In this document: in pieces, positions 56,401 through 64,000 of the stretch
Numbering within the stretch: position 1 is the first letter of the stretch
Layout of the letters: each line of letters starts with the position of its first letter
Assembly (NCBI RefSeq): GCF_037893015.1
Contig: NC_133666.1
Location: 624,477,852 to 624,541,851, forward strand
Reading direction: 5' to 3'
DNA from: Macrotis lagotis
Lineage: Eukaryota > Chordata > Mammalia > Peramelemorphia > Peramelidae
Length of the DNA: 64,000 bases
Program-made: the position numbers and the translations under genes
The notes under the pieces: model-generated
The model's database searches: none
What the model was told of the DNA's origin: nothing
The model's input: only the letters and a program-made list of their open reading frames with translations

Positions 56401-59400
56401 AGAGATAGTGGGGTCCCTCTCTTTGTTTCTTTTCTTAAAATTTTTATTTATTTAAAGCAATGGGGTTAAGTGACTTACCCAAGGTCACACAGCTAGGTGA
56501 TTATTAAACATCTGAGGTCAGATTTGAACTCAAATATTCCTGACTCCAGGACCACTGTTCTATCCACTGTACTACCTAGCTGCCCCAGGTCCCTTTCTTA
56601 AGGAGAGGATACCTTGTGTTTTTAGAGTATACCCTACTCACCTGTGTTCACCTTCTGTTTTAGGAAACTCAGGACTACATCCTCATAAATGTTCTCTATG
56701 GTGATGATGTGACTATAGTCTGCAAAAATGTACTTCTCATACTTGTGCAACTCCTAGAATTAAGAAATAGAAAGAAGTCAGGGCAGGTACCTTTGGTAAC
56801 TTCCTTGGCCAACAGTTCCAGGCTTCCACTGAATGAATCTAGAATTTGGAGTGATAAATTCTGCTAGAACACCTACTTGTTTAGTTCCTTGGCTCTTTTT
56901 TTCATTTTTTTTTTTTTGCAAGGCAATGGGCTTAAGTGGTTTCCCCAAGGCCACACAACTAGGTAATTATTAAGTGTCTGAGGTTGGATTTGAACTCAGG
57001 TCCTCCTGACTCCAGGGCCAGTGCTCTATCCACTGCACCACCTAGCTGCCCTTAGTGCCTTGGCTCCTGAGGCCTGGGCTGTCAGTCTTACCAGGGGTAA
57101 GTGGGTGACTGGGCTTCCTTAGATTAATGCTACCCATTCTCAGGAAATGGACTTACAAAGCAGACTTTACACTGAGTGATATACTATGCCTGTGCCCTTG
57201 CAAGACAGCTAAGTGGTAACTTTATCTTGGAGGTCCTGTCCTTCTATAGATTTCCTTGGTGAGTATAGAACTGGAGACAAGAAGATGCGATGATGTTAAA
57301 GGAAATTCAGCTTCTCCACCTATTGGTCCCTATCTCTTCTCCTAGGAAGAACCTCTTCTTGTAATGGAATGGTTTCAATTCAACAAACATTTATTAAACT
57401 CCTACCAAGAAAAGCATAATGGTAGATGGAAAGACAAAATGAAAAACTTTCTTGCTCTCAAGGAATTTACATTATACTGACAGAAACATTATATAATGAA
57501 CAAATATATACAGGTAATTGAAGGAGAGATAACTAAGGAGCCTGGAAAGACTTCCTACAGAAGCTGGCATATATTGCTGAGCCTGGAGAGAAATTAGAAA
57601 TTCTAAGATGCAAAGATCAGGAGAGATGGCATTCCAGGCCTGGGGGATGGCCCAGATGAAAACACAGAGATGGGAAATTGAATGCTATCTTCTGGAAACA
57701 AAGAGGTCATTTGAGCTAAATCACAGAATTATGAAGGGAAATAATGTCCACTAAACATGGAAATATAGAGCTGGAATGACATGAGAAAAGCTTTAAATAC
57801 TAAACTTAGCAGTTTGTAATTAGCCTGAGGCCAAGATTGAGCCCCTCAAATTTCTTGAGCAAAGGGGCATGTTTCAATGTGATTCAATTCAATTCAGTAA
57901 ATATCTATTAATTACCTGCTGAAAACAAAGAACTGTACTAGGCTTTAGGGGAAATATTTCATGAAGCTGACTCATCAGGGGAACAATTGGGGAAAAACAG
58001 TTTAGATGTGTATATTGCACTTTACAAAGTGGATTCATCCTAGTTCTGAAAGGTAGTTATTATAAGTTATCCCAACTCTAAGGATTTCTTCATTAGAGGT
58101 TAAATGTTCTATCTAAGGTCATTTAACTAAGAAAACCAGAGCTGGGATTTGAAGATGGGTCTACTATAGTCTTTTCCACTGTTATTATTTTCAAAGTTAC
58201 ATTAAATTTGTTTCAGCTTCTATTTTACATGAACTCAATTCACTTCAACAAATATTCATTAAATAGCTAAAATGAGCAAGTCACAATGTGTCCAAAGATA
58301 ATTCCAGGAGGCAATGTAGTATAATATAGTGGAAAAAGTCTTGGTCCTAGAGTCAGAAGACCTAGATTTGAATCCCAACACTTGCTAAGTATAAAATACT
58401 TACTAGCAAGTTACTTATTTTTCCAGAGTTTCAATATTCTCTTCTGTACATGGGAATAATAGTTTCTTTCATAGTCATCACGAAGGTCAATGACCTTTTT
58501 TAGTCAGGAAGTGGGAGCACAGAAGTAAGGACTCTCAACAATTCCACAACGAAAAAGTCTCTAGAATAAAGAAAAGTTTGGGGGCTCAGGTGTGGGGGGA
58601 GGCTGTCCCTGAGTCTTCACACTCACCAGTTTGCAATCCACCTCCAGCCTTCTCAGCAGATAGGGAAGGAAAATCTGGACAAGCCATTCCTGAACAAAAT
58701 GCTTCTGGGCAAATTTGCTGTCAGACTCAAATTTCTGAAAGAACAATAGGGCAACAAGCCTTTGTAGAACTCCATTCAACCAAGAAACAGACACATAGCA
58801 TGTGCCAGACACTGAGATCCTAAGGCAGAAAGGAAAATAATCTCTGCACCTGAAGGAGCTTGCAGTCTAGCTATCAATCTAACTGTCAATGTGGTCTTCT
58901 TAGCAAAGATATTGGAATAGTTTGGCATTTCCTTCTCCATTTCATTTTACAGATGAGAAAACTGAGGCAAAAAGGGGCAAGTAACTTGCTCAGGGTCACA
59001 CAGCTAATAAGTGTCTGGGACCAGATTTGAACTTAGGTTCTAGACACTGTTCCATCACAGTCTAACGAGAAAGAACAAACAGAAAATCTTGTTTGTTGTT
59101 CAAAGTGCTGTATAACCTCACTCCTCAACCCTCTCCCACCTTTCTAGTCTTCTTTTCCTTCCTAAACAAACTTCAATTCAGTGACTCTGATCTCCTTGCT
59201 GTCCCTAGAACAAAATACACTATCTGTTGGCTAGAGGCATTTTCTCTGATTGTCCCCCAGTCCTGGAATGCTCTCCCTCCTCAACCCCACCTCTTGGTTT
59301 CCTTCAATTCCCAGCTAAACCCCACCTTCTACCCTCTGTTGATTATCTCCAAATGACCTTGTTGATAAGGCAGCTAGTGGGGTAAAATAGAGCACTAGGC

Positions 59401-60714
59401 CTGGAGTCAGGAGTACTGAGTTCAAATTCTGCCTCAGACACTTGCTAGATATGTCACCCTAGATAAGTCATTTACTCCTTTGTCTCAATTCCTCATCTGT
59501 AAAATAAGTTATAAAAGGGAATGGCAAACCACTCTAGCATCTCTGCCAAGAAAACTCCTCACAGAGAGTCTAAAACAACACAACAAATCCTATTTATAGC
59601 TTATTTGCACCTGGGTGTTTTCATGTTGTCTCTCCCATTAGATGGTGGGCTCTTTGTGGCAGGGCTGGCTTTTGTCTTTCTTTGCATCCTCAGAACTTAG
59701 TATAGTATAATAGGTACTTGATCAGTATATGTATTGTAGTGTGTGTGGGTATGTGTAGGGGTATATTCAAAACAGATATAAGGTGATTTAGGAGGGAAGA
59801 CACTGAGGCAGCTAGGTGACAAAGTGGATGAAGCACTCCCCCTGGGAGTCAGGAAGACCTGAATTCAAATTCAACCTCAAATATTTCATACTTAATAGCT
59901 GTGTAATCTTGGGTAAGTCATTCACCCTAATTGTCTCACATCCAGGGCCATCTCCAGTCTCCCTGATTCAAATCTGGCCACTAGACCCAGATGGATCAGG
60001 AATAGAAAGTGAGGTTGATGTCTTCACCCAATCCAATTTACTTGCTTGTCATGGCGTCACTTCCCTGATGTTACCATCTTCTTCAAGAACGAAGGACAAA
60101 CATCATCATTAAAAAAAAAAAAGTTGTTGAAGTTAAAAGATGGAGGTTGGGGGGAATGCACTCCAGACAGACCTGGGGAACAGCCAGTGCAAGCCTGTGG
60201 GGGAGGGGTGGTCACAGCAAGAGCAAAAGTGATTAGAGAGAGGGTAGGGTGTCTTACTTTTATCACACGGCCCTTGACCTTCTCCAGCAGGTAGATGACT
60301 TGTCTTCGGCGAGTGGCTGAGGACACATGTTGATCTGAAAGCTGTTGGAAGGTATACACAGCATTCTCCATCAGCTAAAAACAGAAATATTAGAAAAAGA
60401 CATTTGATAAGGAAAAGATGTGTGGATTCACCACCTCTAGCCTCCAGAAACTCAAGACTGGAAAGTCAATAGGACATGCTCCTGCTTCCCTCTCACTCAT
60501 CACCAGATAGGACCAGAGCTTCACACTGGCTCTCCTCACAGACCCTTCATGATACCTGTTGCATGAGATCCTGAGCACTGAAGACAAGCTTTTTCATCCC
60601 GTGAAAACCAAATCTTTTCTTCAAACCTCGAAGACGTTCCCAGTAAAGCTCTGCCGTCTGATAGCATGGACGCATCAGCTCTAAATCCCAGGGTATAGCT
60701 CCCAGTGAGCAAAC
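46908..60714 (-). CDS. NIBAN3: NIBAN3 (FAM129C), Niban-family protein, C-terminal half (last five coding exons; 5' part outside window)
   Basis: Minus-strand exons 60556-60714, 60258-60374, 58627-58734, 56642-56753 and 46908-47473 join in frame into 353 codons and a stop. Four exons carry Niban-family signatures: PCYQTAELYWERL, LMENAVYTFQQL, a KFESDS...FLPYLLRRLE helix, and ELHKYEKYIFADYSHII followed by ENIYED. The last exon is a poorly conserved, acidic, Ser/Gln-rich tail, as in the family. Family members have an N-terminal PH-like region and a helical Niban domain; NIBAN3 is known as a B-cell-associated (BCNP1) cytoplasmic/membrane-linked protein of unclear biochemical role. I call NIBAN3 rather than NIBAN1 or NIBAN2 from its position beside COLGALT1 and its short tail. 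Weak point: a small exon could be hidden in the 9.2-kb last intron. Confidence 0.88.
47757..48160 (+). mobile_element. Decayed SINE copies hosting a younger SINE
   Basis: A partial SINE at 47757-47850 (AATACAGTGGATAGAGCACT) and another at about 47850-48160 (AGGAGGACATGAGTTCAAAT; TTGGGCAAGTCATTTAATCC) that is split at 47915-48078. In the last NIBAN3 intron. Confidence 0.75.
47915..48078 (+). mobile_element. Short marsupial SINE inside a SINE, with 13-bp target-site duplication
   Basis: CTAAGTGGCGCAGTGGATAG through CCATTTGCCTTGCAAAAATC. The duplication AGTCTTGATACTT is perfect at 47902-47914 and 48079-48091. Confidence 0.92.
48248..48269. repeat. Short (GA)n microsatellite
   Basis: About ten GA units. 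Confidence 0.9.
48330..50108 (-). mobile_element. Long L2, antisense, split by a CAT-tailed SINE
   Basis: CAGTCAATAAACATTTATTA, GACAGTCCCTGTCCTCAAAG, TTATTTTAGTTGGGACTTAA, GCAGACTATTGCAATAATTC; after the SINE, GAGAGAGTTACTAACAGTGT and AAGGGTAAAGAATGAGGATT. At 1.5 kb or more, one of the longest L2 copies here. Confidence 0.78.
49414..49695 (-). mobile_element. CAT-tailed-family SINE, antisense
   Basis: TTTCATTTTCGAAGAAGACA, CCAGTCTCACTTTCTCCTCT, GGAGATGGCCCTGGATGTGA, head ending GTCATCCAGCTACTC. Confidence 0.82.
50109..50268 (-). mobile_element. Short marsupial SINE, antisense, with 18-bp target-site duplication
   Basis: GCAAGGCAATGGGGTTAAGT through CACCTAGCCATCCC. A perfect 18-bp duplication is at 50091-50108 and 50269-50286. 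Confidence 0.94.
50287..51269. other. Unassigned NIBAN3 intron sequence
   Basis: No exon with paired splice sites and no definite repeat; a 95-codon open frame at 50443-50730 has no recognisable family. Confidence 0.4.
51270..51490 (-). repeat. MIR/THER, antisense
   Basis: GTGCTTACTATGTATATTGC, TTTTACAGTTAAGAAAACTG, CCAAGATTACACAGCTAGTT. Confidence 0.72.
51493..51590 (+). repeat. MIR 5' half
   Basis: GGACTGAGATTCAGGAGATT, then CTTTGTGATCTTGGGCTAGT; it abuts the antisense MIR. Confidence 0.6.
51595..51800 (-). mobile_element. L3/CR1 3' end, antisense
   Basis: GGTGGAACTCATAATCTCCA, GGCAACCTATTTCACTTTTA, TAGGGAATTTTTCCTCATAT. Confidence 0.65.
51835..52270 (-). mobile_element. Old L1, antisense, with an MIR piece inside
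   Basis: TTCTTGACTCAGGTCACTTT and TTTTTTCTATTCTCTATATT, then an antisense MIR piece at 52033-52125, then AAAAAGAGTTGCTATAAATA of the reversed L1 ORF2 tail. Confidence 0.65.
52271..52644. other. Unassigned NIBAN3 intron sequence
   Basis: Nothing recognised; possibly old L2 leading into the next fragment. Confidence 0.35.
52645..52800 (+). mobile_element. L2 3' end
   Basis: AGAATGCAAGCTCCTAAATG, GCAGGGATTG, then CTTAGCTTAGTACAATG and a CATT-rich terminus. Confidence 0.68.
52801..53419. other. Unassigned NIBAN3 intron sequence
   Basis: Mixed composition with no repeat landmark. Overlapping minus-strand open frames at 52998-53310 lack family similarity. Confidence 0.4.
53420..53760 (+). mobile_element. 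Older L1 3' UTR
   Basis: AAAATGTACCCCTTTCTTAG, a T-rich run at 53635-53665, and TTTTTACAAGGGATGAAGGT, like the L1 ends at 15506 and 4740. Confidence 0.6.
54029..54280 (+). mobile_element. MAR1-type SINE
   Basis: GGGCAGCTAGATGGCGCACT, CAGTTTCTTCATCTGTAAAA, AGTATCTTTGCTAAGAAAAC, tail GATCAACAACAAAAC. Flanks suggest insertion into an L2. Confidence 0.88.
54281..55394. other. Unassigned NIBAN3 intron sequence
   Basis: 54290-54420 looks L2-like (TCTCTTCCACAAAACCCTTC). The remainder shows nothing recognisable. Confidence 0.35.
55395..55640 (+). repeat. MIR/THER
   Basis: GGTTCAAATGTGACCTCGGA, CAATTTACTCTTCTGTAAAA, TTGTTATGAGGATCAAATGA. Confidence 0.75.
55700..56045 (+). mobile_element. L2 3' end
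   Basis: GAATAGAAGTTTCTTGAGGA, CAGGGACTGACTTGC, TTAGCACAGTGTCTGGTACA, ending in CATT units. Confidence 0.75.
56046..56440. other. Unassigned NIBAN3 intron sequence
   Basis: No repeat or exon recognised. Confidence 0.4.
56441..56586 (-). mobile_element. Short marsupial SINE, antisense
   Basis: AGCAATGGGGTTAAGTGACT, CACAGCTAGGTGATTATTAA, TACCTAGCTGCCCC. It ends only 55 bp from the donor of the 56642 exon. Confidence 0.88.
56642..56753 (-). CDS. NIBAN3: NIBAN3 internal exon (37 codons plus 1 nt)
   Basis: Acceptor ATTCTAG, donor GTGAGT. It encodes ELHKYEKYIFADYSHIITIE and NIYEDVVLSFLKQKVNT. The first half is strongly Niban-like (Niban1: ELQKYEQFIFADHTNMIHVE). The last 12 residues differ from the ILHQILLDETLK seen in Niban1 but have the same length, which supports this donor. 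It ends in phase 1, matching the next acceptor. Confidence 0.88.
56896..57051 (-). mobile_element. Short marsupial SINE, antisense, with 15-bp target-site duplication
   Basis: GCAAGGCAATGGGCTTAAGT to CACCTAGCTGCC. Flanks TTAGTTCCTTGGCTC (56881-56895) and TTAGTGCCTTGGCTC (57052-57066) match at 14 of 15 positions. Confidence 0.92.
57052..57374. other. Unassigned NIBAN3 intron sequence
   Basis: Nothing recognised. Confidence 0.4.
57375..57890 (-). mobile_element. L2, antisense
   Basis: TCAACAAACATTTATTAAAC, TTGCTCTCAAGGAATTTACA, GGCATTCCAGGCCTGGGGGA, in L2 order. A further L2-like piece follows to about 57990. Confidence 0.72.
58005..58185 (-). repeat. MIR, antisense
   Basis: ATATTGCACTTTACAAAGTG, CTAAGGTCATTTAACTAAGA, CAGAGCTGGGATTTGAAGAT. 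Confidence 0.6.
58308..58495 (+). repeat. MIR
   Basis: GTCCTAGAGTCAGAAGACCT, GATTTGAATCCCAACACTTG, TTCTTCTGTACATGGGAATA-like 3' half. Confidence 0.68.
58627..58734 (-). CDS. NIBAN3: NIBAN3 internal exon (36 codons)
   Basis: Phase-0 exon with acceptor TTTCAG and donor GTGAGT. It encodes KFESDSKFAQKHFVQEWLVQ and IFLPYLLRRLEVDCKL, matching the amphipathic helix that in Niban1 reads FQEALVQITLPTVQKAL. Flanked by introns of 1.5 and 1.9 kb filled with MIR, L2 and SINEs. Confidence 0.9.
58888..59062 (-). mobile_element. MAR1-type SINE, antisense, truncated
   Basis: TTAGCAAAGATATTGGAATA, TTTACAGATGAGAAAACTGA, GGGTCACACAGCTAATAAGT. Confidence 0.8.
59085..59745 (+). mobile_element. L2 3' part, split by a SINE
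   Basis: CTGTATAACCTCACTCCTCA, CCCAGTCCTGGAATGCTCTC and CCAGCTAAACCCCACCTTCT before the SINE; AGATGGTGGGCTCTTTGTGG and TTTGCATCCTCAGAACTTAG after it. Confidence 0.78.
59365..59588 (+). mobile_element. MAR1-type SINE inside L2
   Basis: GCCTGGAGTCAGGAGTACTG, CAATTCCTCATCTGTAAAAT, CTCTGCCAAGAAAACTCC, AACAACACAACAAA tail. Confidence 0.85.
59806..60122 (+). mobile_element. CAT-tailed marsupial SINE
   Basis: GAGGCAGCTAGGTGACAAAG, CCAGGGCCATCTCCAGTCTC, CCAGATGGATCAGGAATAGA, AACGAAGGACAAACATCATC, then a poly(A) run. 135 bp from the exon at 60258. Confidence 0.87.
60258..60374 (-). CDS. NIBAN3: NIBAN3 internal exon (39 codons)
   Basis: Phase-0 exon, acceptor TTTTTAG, donor GTAAGA, encoding LMENAVYTFQQLSDQHVSSA and TRRRQVIYLLEKVKGRVIK. 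LMENAVxTFxQL is a family hallmark. Only 181 bp of intron separates it from the upstream exon. Confidence 0.92.
60556..60714 (-). CDS. NIBAN3: NIBAN3 internal exon (53 codons)
   Basis: Phase-0 exon with acceptor TTTCACAG and donor GTATCA. It encodes VCSLGAIPWDLELMRPCYQT and AELYWERLRGLKKRFGFHGM, ending LMQQ. It aligns with the Niban1 segment containing MEPCYTKVNLLHERLQDLK. The donor GTATCA is weaker than the others. The preceding exon is not found up to 64000. Confidence 0.9.
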
Positions 60715-60947
60715 CTGTGAAAGTGCAACCCCATAAGGAAGAAGTCTGAGCCCTTCCTGCTTATCCTGGACTAGGGAAATCATTCAAAAAGAGAATAGCA
60801 GGGAGCCTGCCCTTTGGTGGGAGCCATTCCCTAGATTGAGGAAAGCTGCTTCTAGAGTTCAGAAAAAGAATAGGAAGGACCCCATGCCTCAGATACTACA
60901 TGGAAGTTGGCCTCAGAGGGTCAGGAAAAAGTCTTAGAAGTAATATC
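60715..60947. other. NIBAN3 intron, unassigned
   Basis: No repeat recognised; the upstream exon is not here. Confidence 0.4.
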
Positions 60948-61085
60948 CTAACAATGCAAAAAATTCCAATAAGAAAGAAAAAAGAAAACTATAATGAGAA
61001 TTACATTTTCAACCATCTAACAATGCAAACAATTCCAATAAGAAAGAAAAAAGAAAACTTTAATGAGAATTATATTTTCAACCAT
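60948..61085. repeat. 69-bp direct tandem duplication
   Basis: Units 60948-61016 and 61017-61085 are identical apart from three substitutions. Both contain the A-rich core AATAAGAAAGAAAAAAGAAA. Intronic. Confidence 0.95.
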
Positions 61086-61139
61086 CTTAGATCAGCAAAA
61101 CCAATATAAAAAGACAATGGAAACAAAGGCAGGTCACTG

Positions 61140-61559
61140 GAGGAAAATATCATGGCCCATTCCTGAAGGAACAGGGTGACAAAGGCTGATGACTAATGCT
61201 ACTTGATAACAAAGAAAATAATTCTTTTAGAGGAAGAATTATTGCTCAGGATAGCTGGCAGGGTGATAATGGATGACAAAAAGAAGACAGAACTAATGAG
61301 TATTTACTTCTGTCTGGTCACCAAGAGGAATGAGTCTCAGAATGGGAAATGTGAGCAAAACAGGACAATAAAAATTGAAAATCAAGATGAAGTGAGGAAA
61401 GGGTAACCAGTGTCTCCCTTTAAATTCAAATGTCTGAATGAGATAAATTCTCACCCCATATCTAAGATATTCTGTTAACTCTTTAGTTTCACTGGGAGCC
61501 TTATTTCAATTACTAGCAAAATTCTGGAACATATTGTCAAAGGGAAGTCTTGTGAGCAA
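61140..61559 (+). mobile_element. Decayed L3/CR1 5' part
   Basis: GATGACAAAAAGAAGACAGA and TGAGTATTTACTTCTGTCTG, then GCAAAATTCTGGAACATATT, resemble the L3 upstream coding region. It probably belongs to the same copy as 62330-63140. Confidence 0.5.
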
Positions 61560-62068
61560 CTCAATCAATTGGTCAGATAATAAATATTTTTCAGGCATCT
61601 ATGTATTAGGAACTGTAGTAAGTGCAGAGAATACAAAGGCTGGAGGAGAGGGAGGTGGAGTAGGAGGAGGAGGAGAAAGAGGAAGAAGAAGAGGAGGGAG
61701 AGAAGGAAAAGAAAGAAAGAAAAAAGAAAGGAAGGGAGAAAGGAAGGAAGGAAAGAAGGAAGAAAAAAGATGTAGAAAAGAAAAAGAAAGAAGAAAGAGG
61801 ATAAAAGAAAGGAAAGAAGGAGGAAGAAGGGAAGAAGAGAAGAAATGAAAAAGAAAAGGAAGAAGAAAGAAACAAAGAAAGCATGGAAAGAAAAGAAAAA
61901 GCCATGCTCTCAAGGAATTCACATTCTAATGAGGAGACAGCTATGTACAAAGAAGATATAGAAGTGACAGACTAGGGATAATCAAAGACAGTAGTCATTT
62001 GAGGCACTGGGAAAGGCTTTTTTATCAATGGTGTAATTTCAGGAGGAATTTGAAGGAAACCAATGAAG
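61560..62068 (-). mobile_element. L2, antisense, with expanded purine tract
   Basis: AGGAACTGTAGTAAGTGCAG before the tract and AAAGCCATGCTCTCAAGGAA, CACATTCTAATGAGGAGACA after it: an L2 3' end split by the GA-rich array. Confidence 0.7.
61636..61900. repeat. Long purine tract (GGA, GAA, GAAA, GGAA units)
   Basis: About 265 bp almost free of pyrimidines on the plus strand. Protein readings from it (poly Glu/Lys/Arg, or Ser/Phe/Leu on the other strand) are artefacts. Confidence 0.95.
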
Positions 62069-62319
62069 TCAGCTAGACTGTGCAGTTGACAAAGTGCTGG
62101 GCCTGGAGTCGAGAAGACTGATCTTCCTAAGTTCAAATCCAGCCCCAGACACTTCCTTGCTTTGTGAAACTCGGTAAGTCACTTAACACTGTTTGCCTTA
62201 GTTTCCTCATCTGTGAACTGAAGAAGGAAATGGCAAACCACTCCAGTATCTTTGCCAAGAAAACCCCATATGAACTCCTACAAAAGGAGTCAGACAGTCC
62301 TGAATATACTCAACAACAA
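62069..62319 (+). mobile_element. MAR1-type SINE
   Basis: GGGCCTGGAGTCGAGAAGAC, AGTTTCCTCATCTGTGAACT, AGTATCTTTGCCAAGAAAAC, tail CTCAACAACAA. Confidence 0.88.
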
Positions 62320-62329
62320 CCTATGTGAC

Positions 62330-62823
62330 TCAATGTGCTAATAGGATACAAAACCCAACTGAAATAAAGATAATCCTGGGCTACAGAGAAAAATGAAGGC
62401 ATGGCAGTCAGAGCAAAAAGGGATATATAGTACTGTAGTTTCAAAGTATTCTGTTCATTTCAGAACATACTTGGAGTGATCTGTCTAATTCTAGACATCT
62501 CGGAAGCTAGAGTTCATCTAAGAGGTGTCATCTCCTAAGAGAATCACCAATGGTTATCTAAAAGTTGTCACCAATGATTGAAGTAACTAGGGCTTTTTAG
62601 AACAGAGAAGACAAGATGGGGGACAGGGTTAATGATCTTAGTCTCCAGGAATCTGAGGAGCTTCTTTTCTTTTCCTCCCTCCCTCCCTTCCTTCCTTCCT
62701 CCCTCCCTTCCTTCCTTCCTTCCTTCCTTCTCCTCCTCCTCCTCCTCTTCTTCTTCTCCTCCTCCTCCTCTTCTTCTTTTTCTCTTTCTTTCTTTCTTTC
62801 TTTTCTTTCCTTCCTTCCTTCCT

Positions 62824-62896
<73 letters not shown>

Positions 62897-63140
62897 TTTA
62901 TTCATCTGGGGGATCCCAATGGACAAAAGTCACAAAGGAGTCACTTTGGCTTTGAGGTCAGGACAAACTTTCTAACAATTAATGAGTGCAGCCCCAAAGT
63001 GTCCTGGGCTGTCTCTAGAAGTGCTTAGTTCCCAACAGCTGGAGGTCTTCCATGCAGGTGATTGCCACAAGAGCCAAAGGAGACTCTTGCTTAAGCTTCC
63101 TTCCAGCTCTGAGTGCCTCTGATTCTTCACATCATGGCCC
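62330..63140 (+). mobile_element. L3/CR1 3' part with internal pyrimidine tract
   Basis: ATAATCCTGGGCTACAGAGA, GGGCTTTTTAGAACAGAGAA; after the tract, ACAAACTTTCTAACAATTAA, AGCTGGAGGTCTTCCATGCA and CTTCCAGCTCTGAGTGCCTC, the L3 end. Confidence 0.75.
62662..62896. repeat. Long pyrimidine tract (CCTT, CTC, CTTT units)
   Basis: About 235 bp of C/T: (CCTT)n, then (CTC/CTT)n, then about 20 TTTC units. Open frames on both strands are low-complexity artefacts. Confidence 0.96.
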
Positions 63141-63519
63141 TTAGAGGAAGGAGATTTCCACATGTTTCCTATTATAACTCACTTCCCCTCAGCACCAAGG
63201 AAGAGTACCCAACAGCCTTCATGGTCAGCACTCTTTGTGGTGTTTATTAGGCTCTAGGAAATGTGAGCTGCCAGCAGGATAAGCACAAGATCTGCGAGGG
63301 TGACCTACAGAACAGCTGAAGGAAGTGTGCCTTGAACCAGGAGACTCTAAGGGAAAAGCAGAGAGTAATGAGAGCCCCACTTTTGACTGGTTCAGTCAAA
63401 GGCTATTTGTTGACCCTAAGGCTCTATAACTCCTTAGATATCCAGTGGGACAATTTCCAGTGTAAAGATCAGTCACCCTCCCACTGCATGAGGTTGCCTG
63501 GAAAAGGGGCTTGCAAGCT
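63141..63519. other. Unassigned NIBAN3 intron sequence
   Basis: No repeat or exon recognised. Confidence 0.4.
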
Positions 63520-63705
63520 GTAGTACTAGCACTAGGCATTGTGCTAAGCCTTTGTAAAATATCTCAACAACTCTGTAAGGTACATGCTATTATTATTTGC
63601 ATTTAACAATTGAGAAGGCGACAAAGGTTACATAGCTACTAAGCCCTGAGGCCAGATTTGAACTTGGGTCTTCCTGACTAGAGGCAGGCCTAGCACTCCA
63701 GAAAT
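63520..63705 (-). repeat. MIR/THER, antisense
   Basis: GGCATTGTGCTAAGCCTTTG, CTCAACAACTCTGTAAGGTA, GGCCAGATTTGAACTTGGGT. Confidence 0.72.
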
Positions 63706-63734
63706 ATCAGTTCATAAAGTTAAATTGACTGATA

Positions 63735-63960
63735 AAGTTAAATGATATGAACAGACAATTCTCAAGGGAAGAAATAAAAAATGCTCCAAATCAAAAATAA
63801 TTAGAAAAATATGAATTAAAGCAACTCAGAAGTTATGCCTCATATCTATCAAATTGGCAAAACAGAAAAGGAAAACTACAAATATTAGAGGGGCAACAAT
63901 ATTGTGAAGACATCACTAATACAGAAATATGTTAAACATGTTTGTGTATGTACAACCTGT
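63735..63960 (+). mobile_element. Older L1 ORF2 fragment
   Basis: GAACAGACAATTCTCAAGGG, AATTAGAAAAATATGAATTA, TCATATCTATCAAATTGGCA: the ORF2 segment just upstream of the part seen at 41570. It may continue past the window. Confidence 0.65.
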
Positions 63961-64000
63961 ATCAGATTACCCACTGCCATGGGGAGAGGGGAGAGAAGGG

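Noticed and set aside
61534..61950. Open frames of 104-114 codons on both strands
   Set aside because: Translated purine tract inside an L2 copy.
62597..62975. Open frames of 107-119 codons on both strands
   Set aside because: Translated pyrimidine microsatellite (poly Ser/Phe/Leu, or Lys/Glu/Arg); no real protein.
1..64000. Bacterial-type operons, phage or toxin systems
   Set aside because: Spliced vertebrate genes and marsupial repeats throughout; no compact coding clusters or ribosome-binding sites.

Overview
This window is vertebrate nuclear DNA, almost certainly from a marsupial. Two spliced genes, both on the minus strand, lie in a dense field of interspersed repeats: tRNA-headed SINEs of marsupial type, L1 with marsupial-style 3' ends, L2, L3/CR1, RTE/BovB-like LINEs and MIR. 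There are no bacterial, phage or plasmid features. I cannot name the species. The young short SINE resembles those of marsupials in general, so an opossum or an Australian species would both fit.

Reading down the minus strand, the window opens inside NIBAN3 (FAM129C). Its last five coding exons lie between 60714 and 46908, followed by a candidate poly(A) signal. Its 5' exons are to the right of the window. About 18 kb further on is the CpG-island promoter of COLGALT1 (procollagen galactosyltransferase 1, GLT25D1), whose exons 1-10 run from 28549 to 11385. All splice junctions are canonical GT-AG and keep one open frame of 467 codons plus 2 nt. The final C-terminal exons, about 155 codons by comparison with the human protein, are not visible and should lie to the left of position 1. 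From memory the two genes are also head-to-tail neighbours on human chromosome 19p13.11, so the order looks like conserved synteny. They have unrelated functions (ER collagen glycosylation; a B-cell-associated Niban-family protein) and do not form an operon or a pathway.

Layout. 1-11384: intron 10 of COLGALT1, with L1, L3/CR1, a long RTE relic and SINEs. 11385-28549: COLGALT1 exons 10 to 1. About 27850-29270: CpG island. 29300-46800: intergenic, with an RTE relic, a probable solo LTR inside an L2, several L1 copies, a small polyadenylated retrocopy and a mariner-type MITE. 46813-60714: NIBAN3 3' half. 60715-64000: further NIBAN3 intron, with a 69-bp tandem duplication and long purine and pyrimidine tracts.

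I found no undescribed gene system. The points that merit a second look are an Asp-to-Glu change in the second DxD motif of COLGALT1, the retrocopy at 40552-40778 with a perfect 15-bp target-site duplication, a strictly 40-bp-period minisatellite at 24291-24500, the element at 33325-34384 and several nested insertions whose order can be read from target-site duplications. Repeat family names are from recognition by eye and boundaries are approximate unless a target-site duplication is given.
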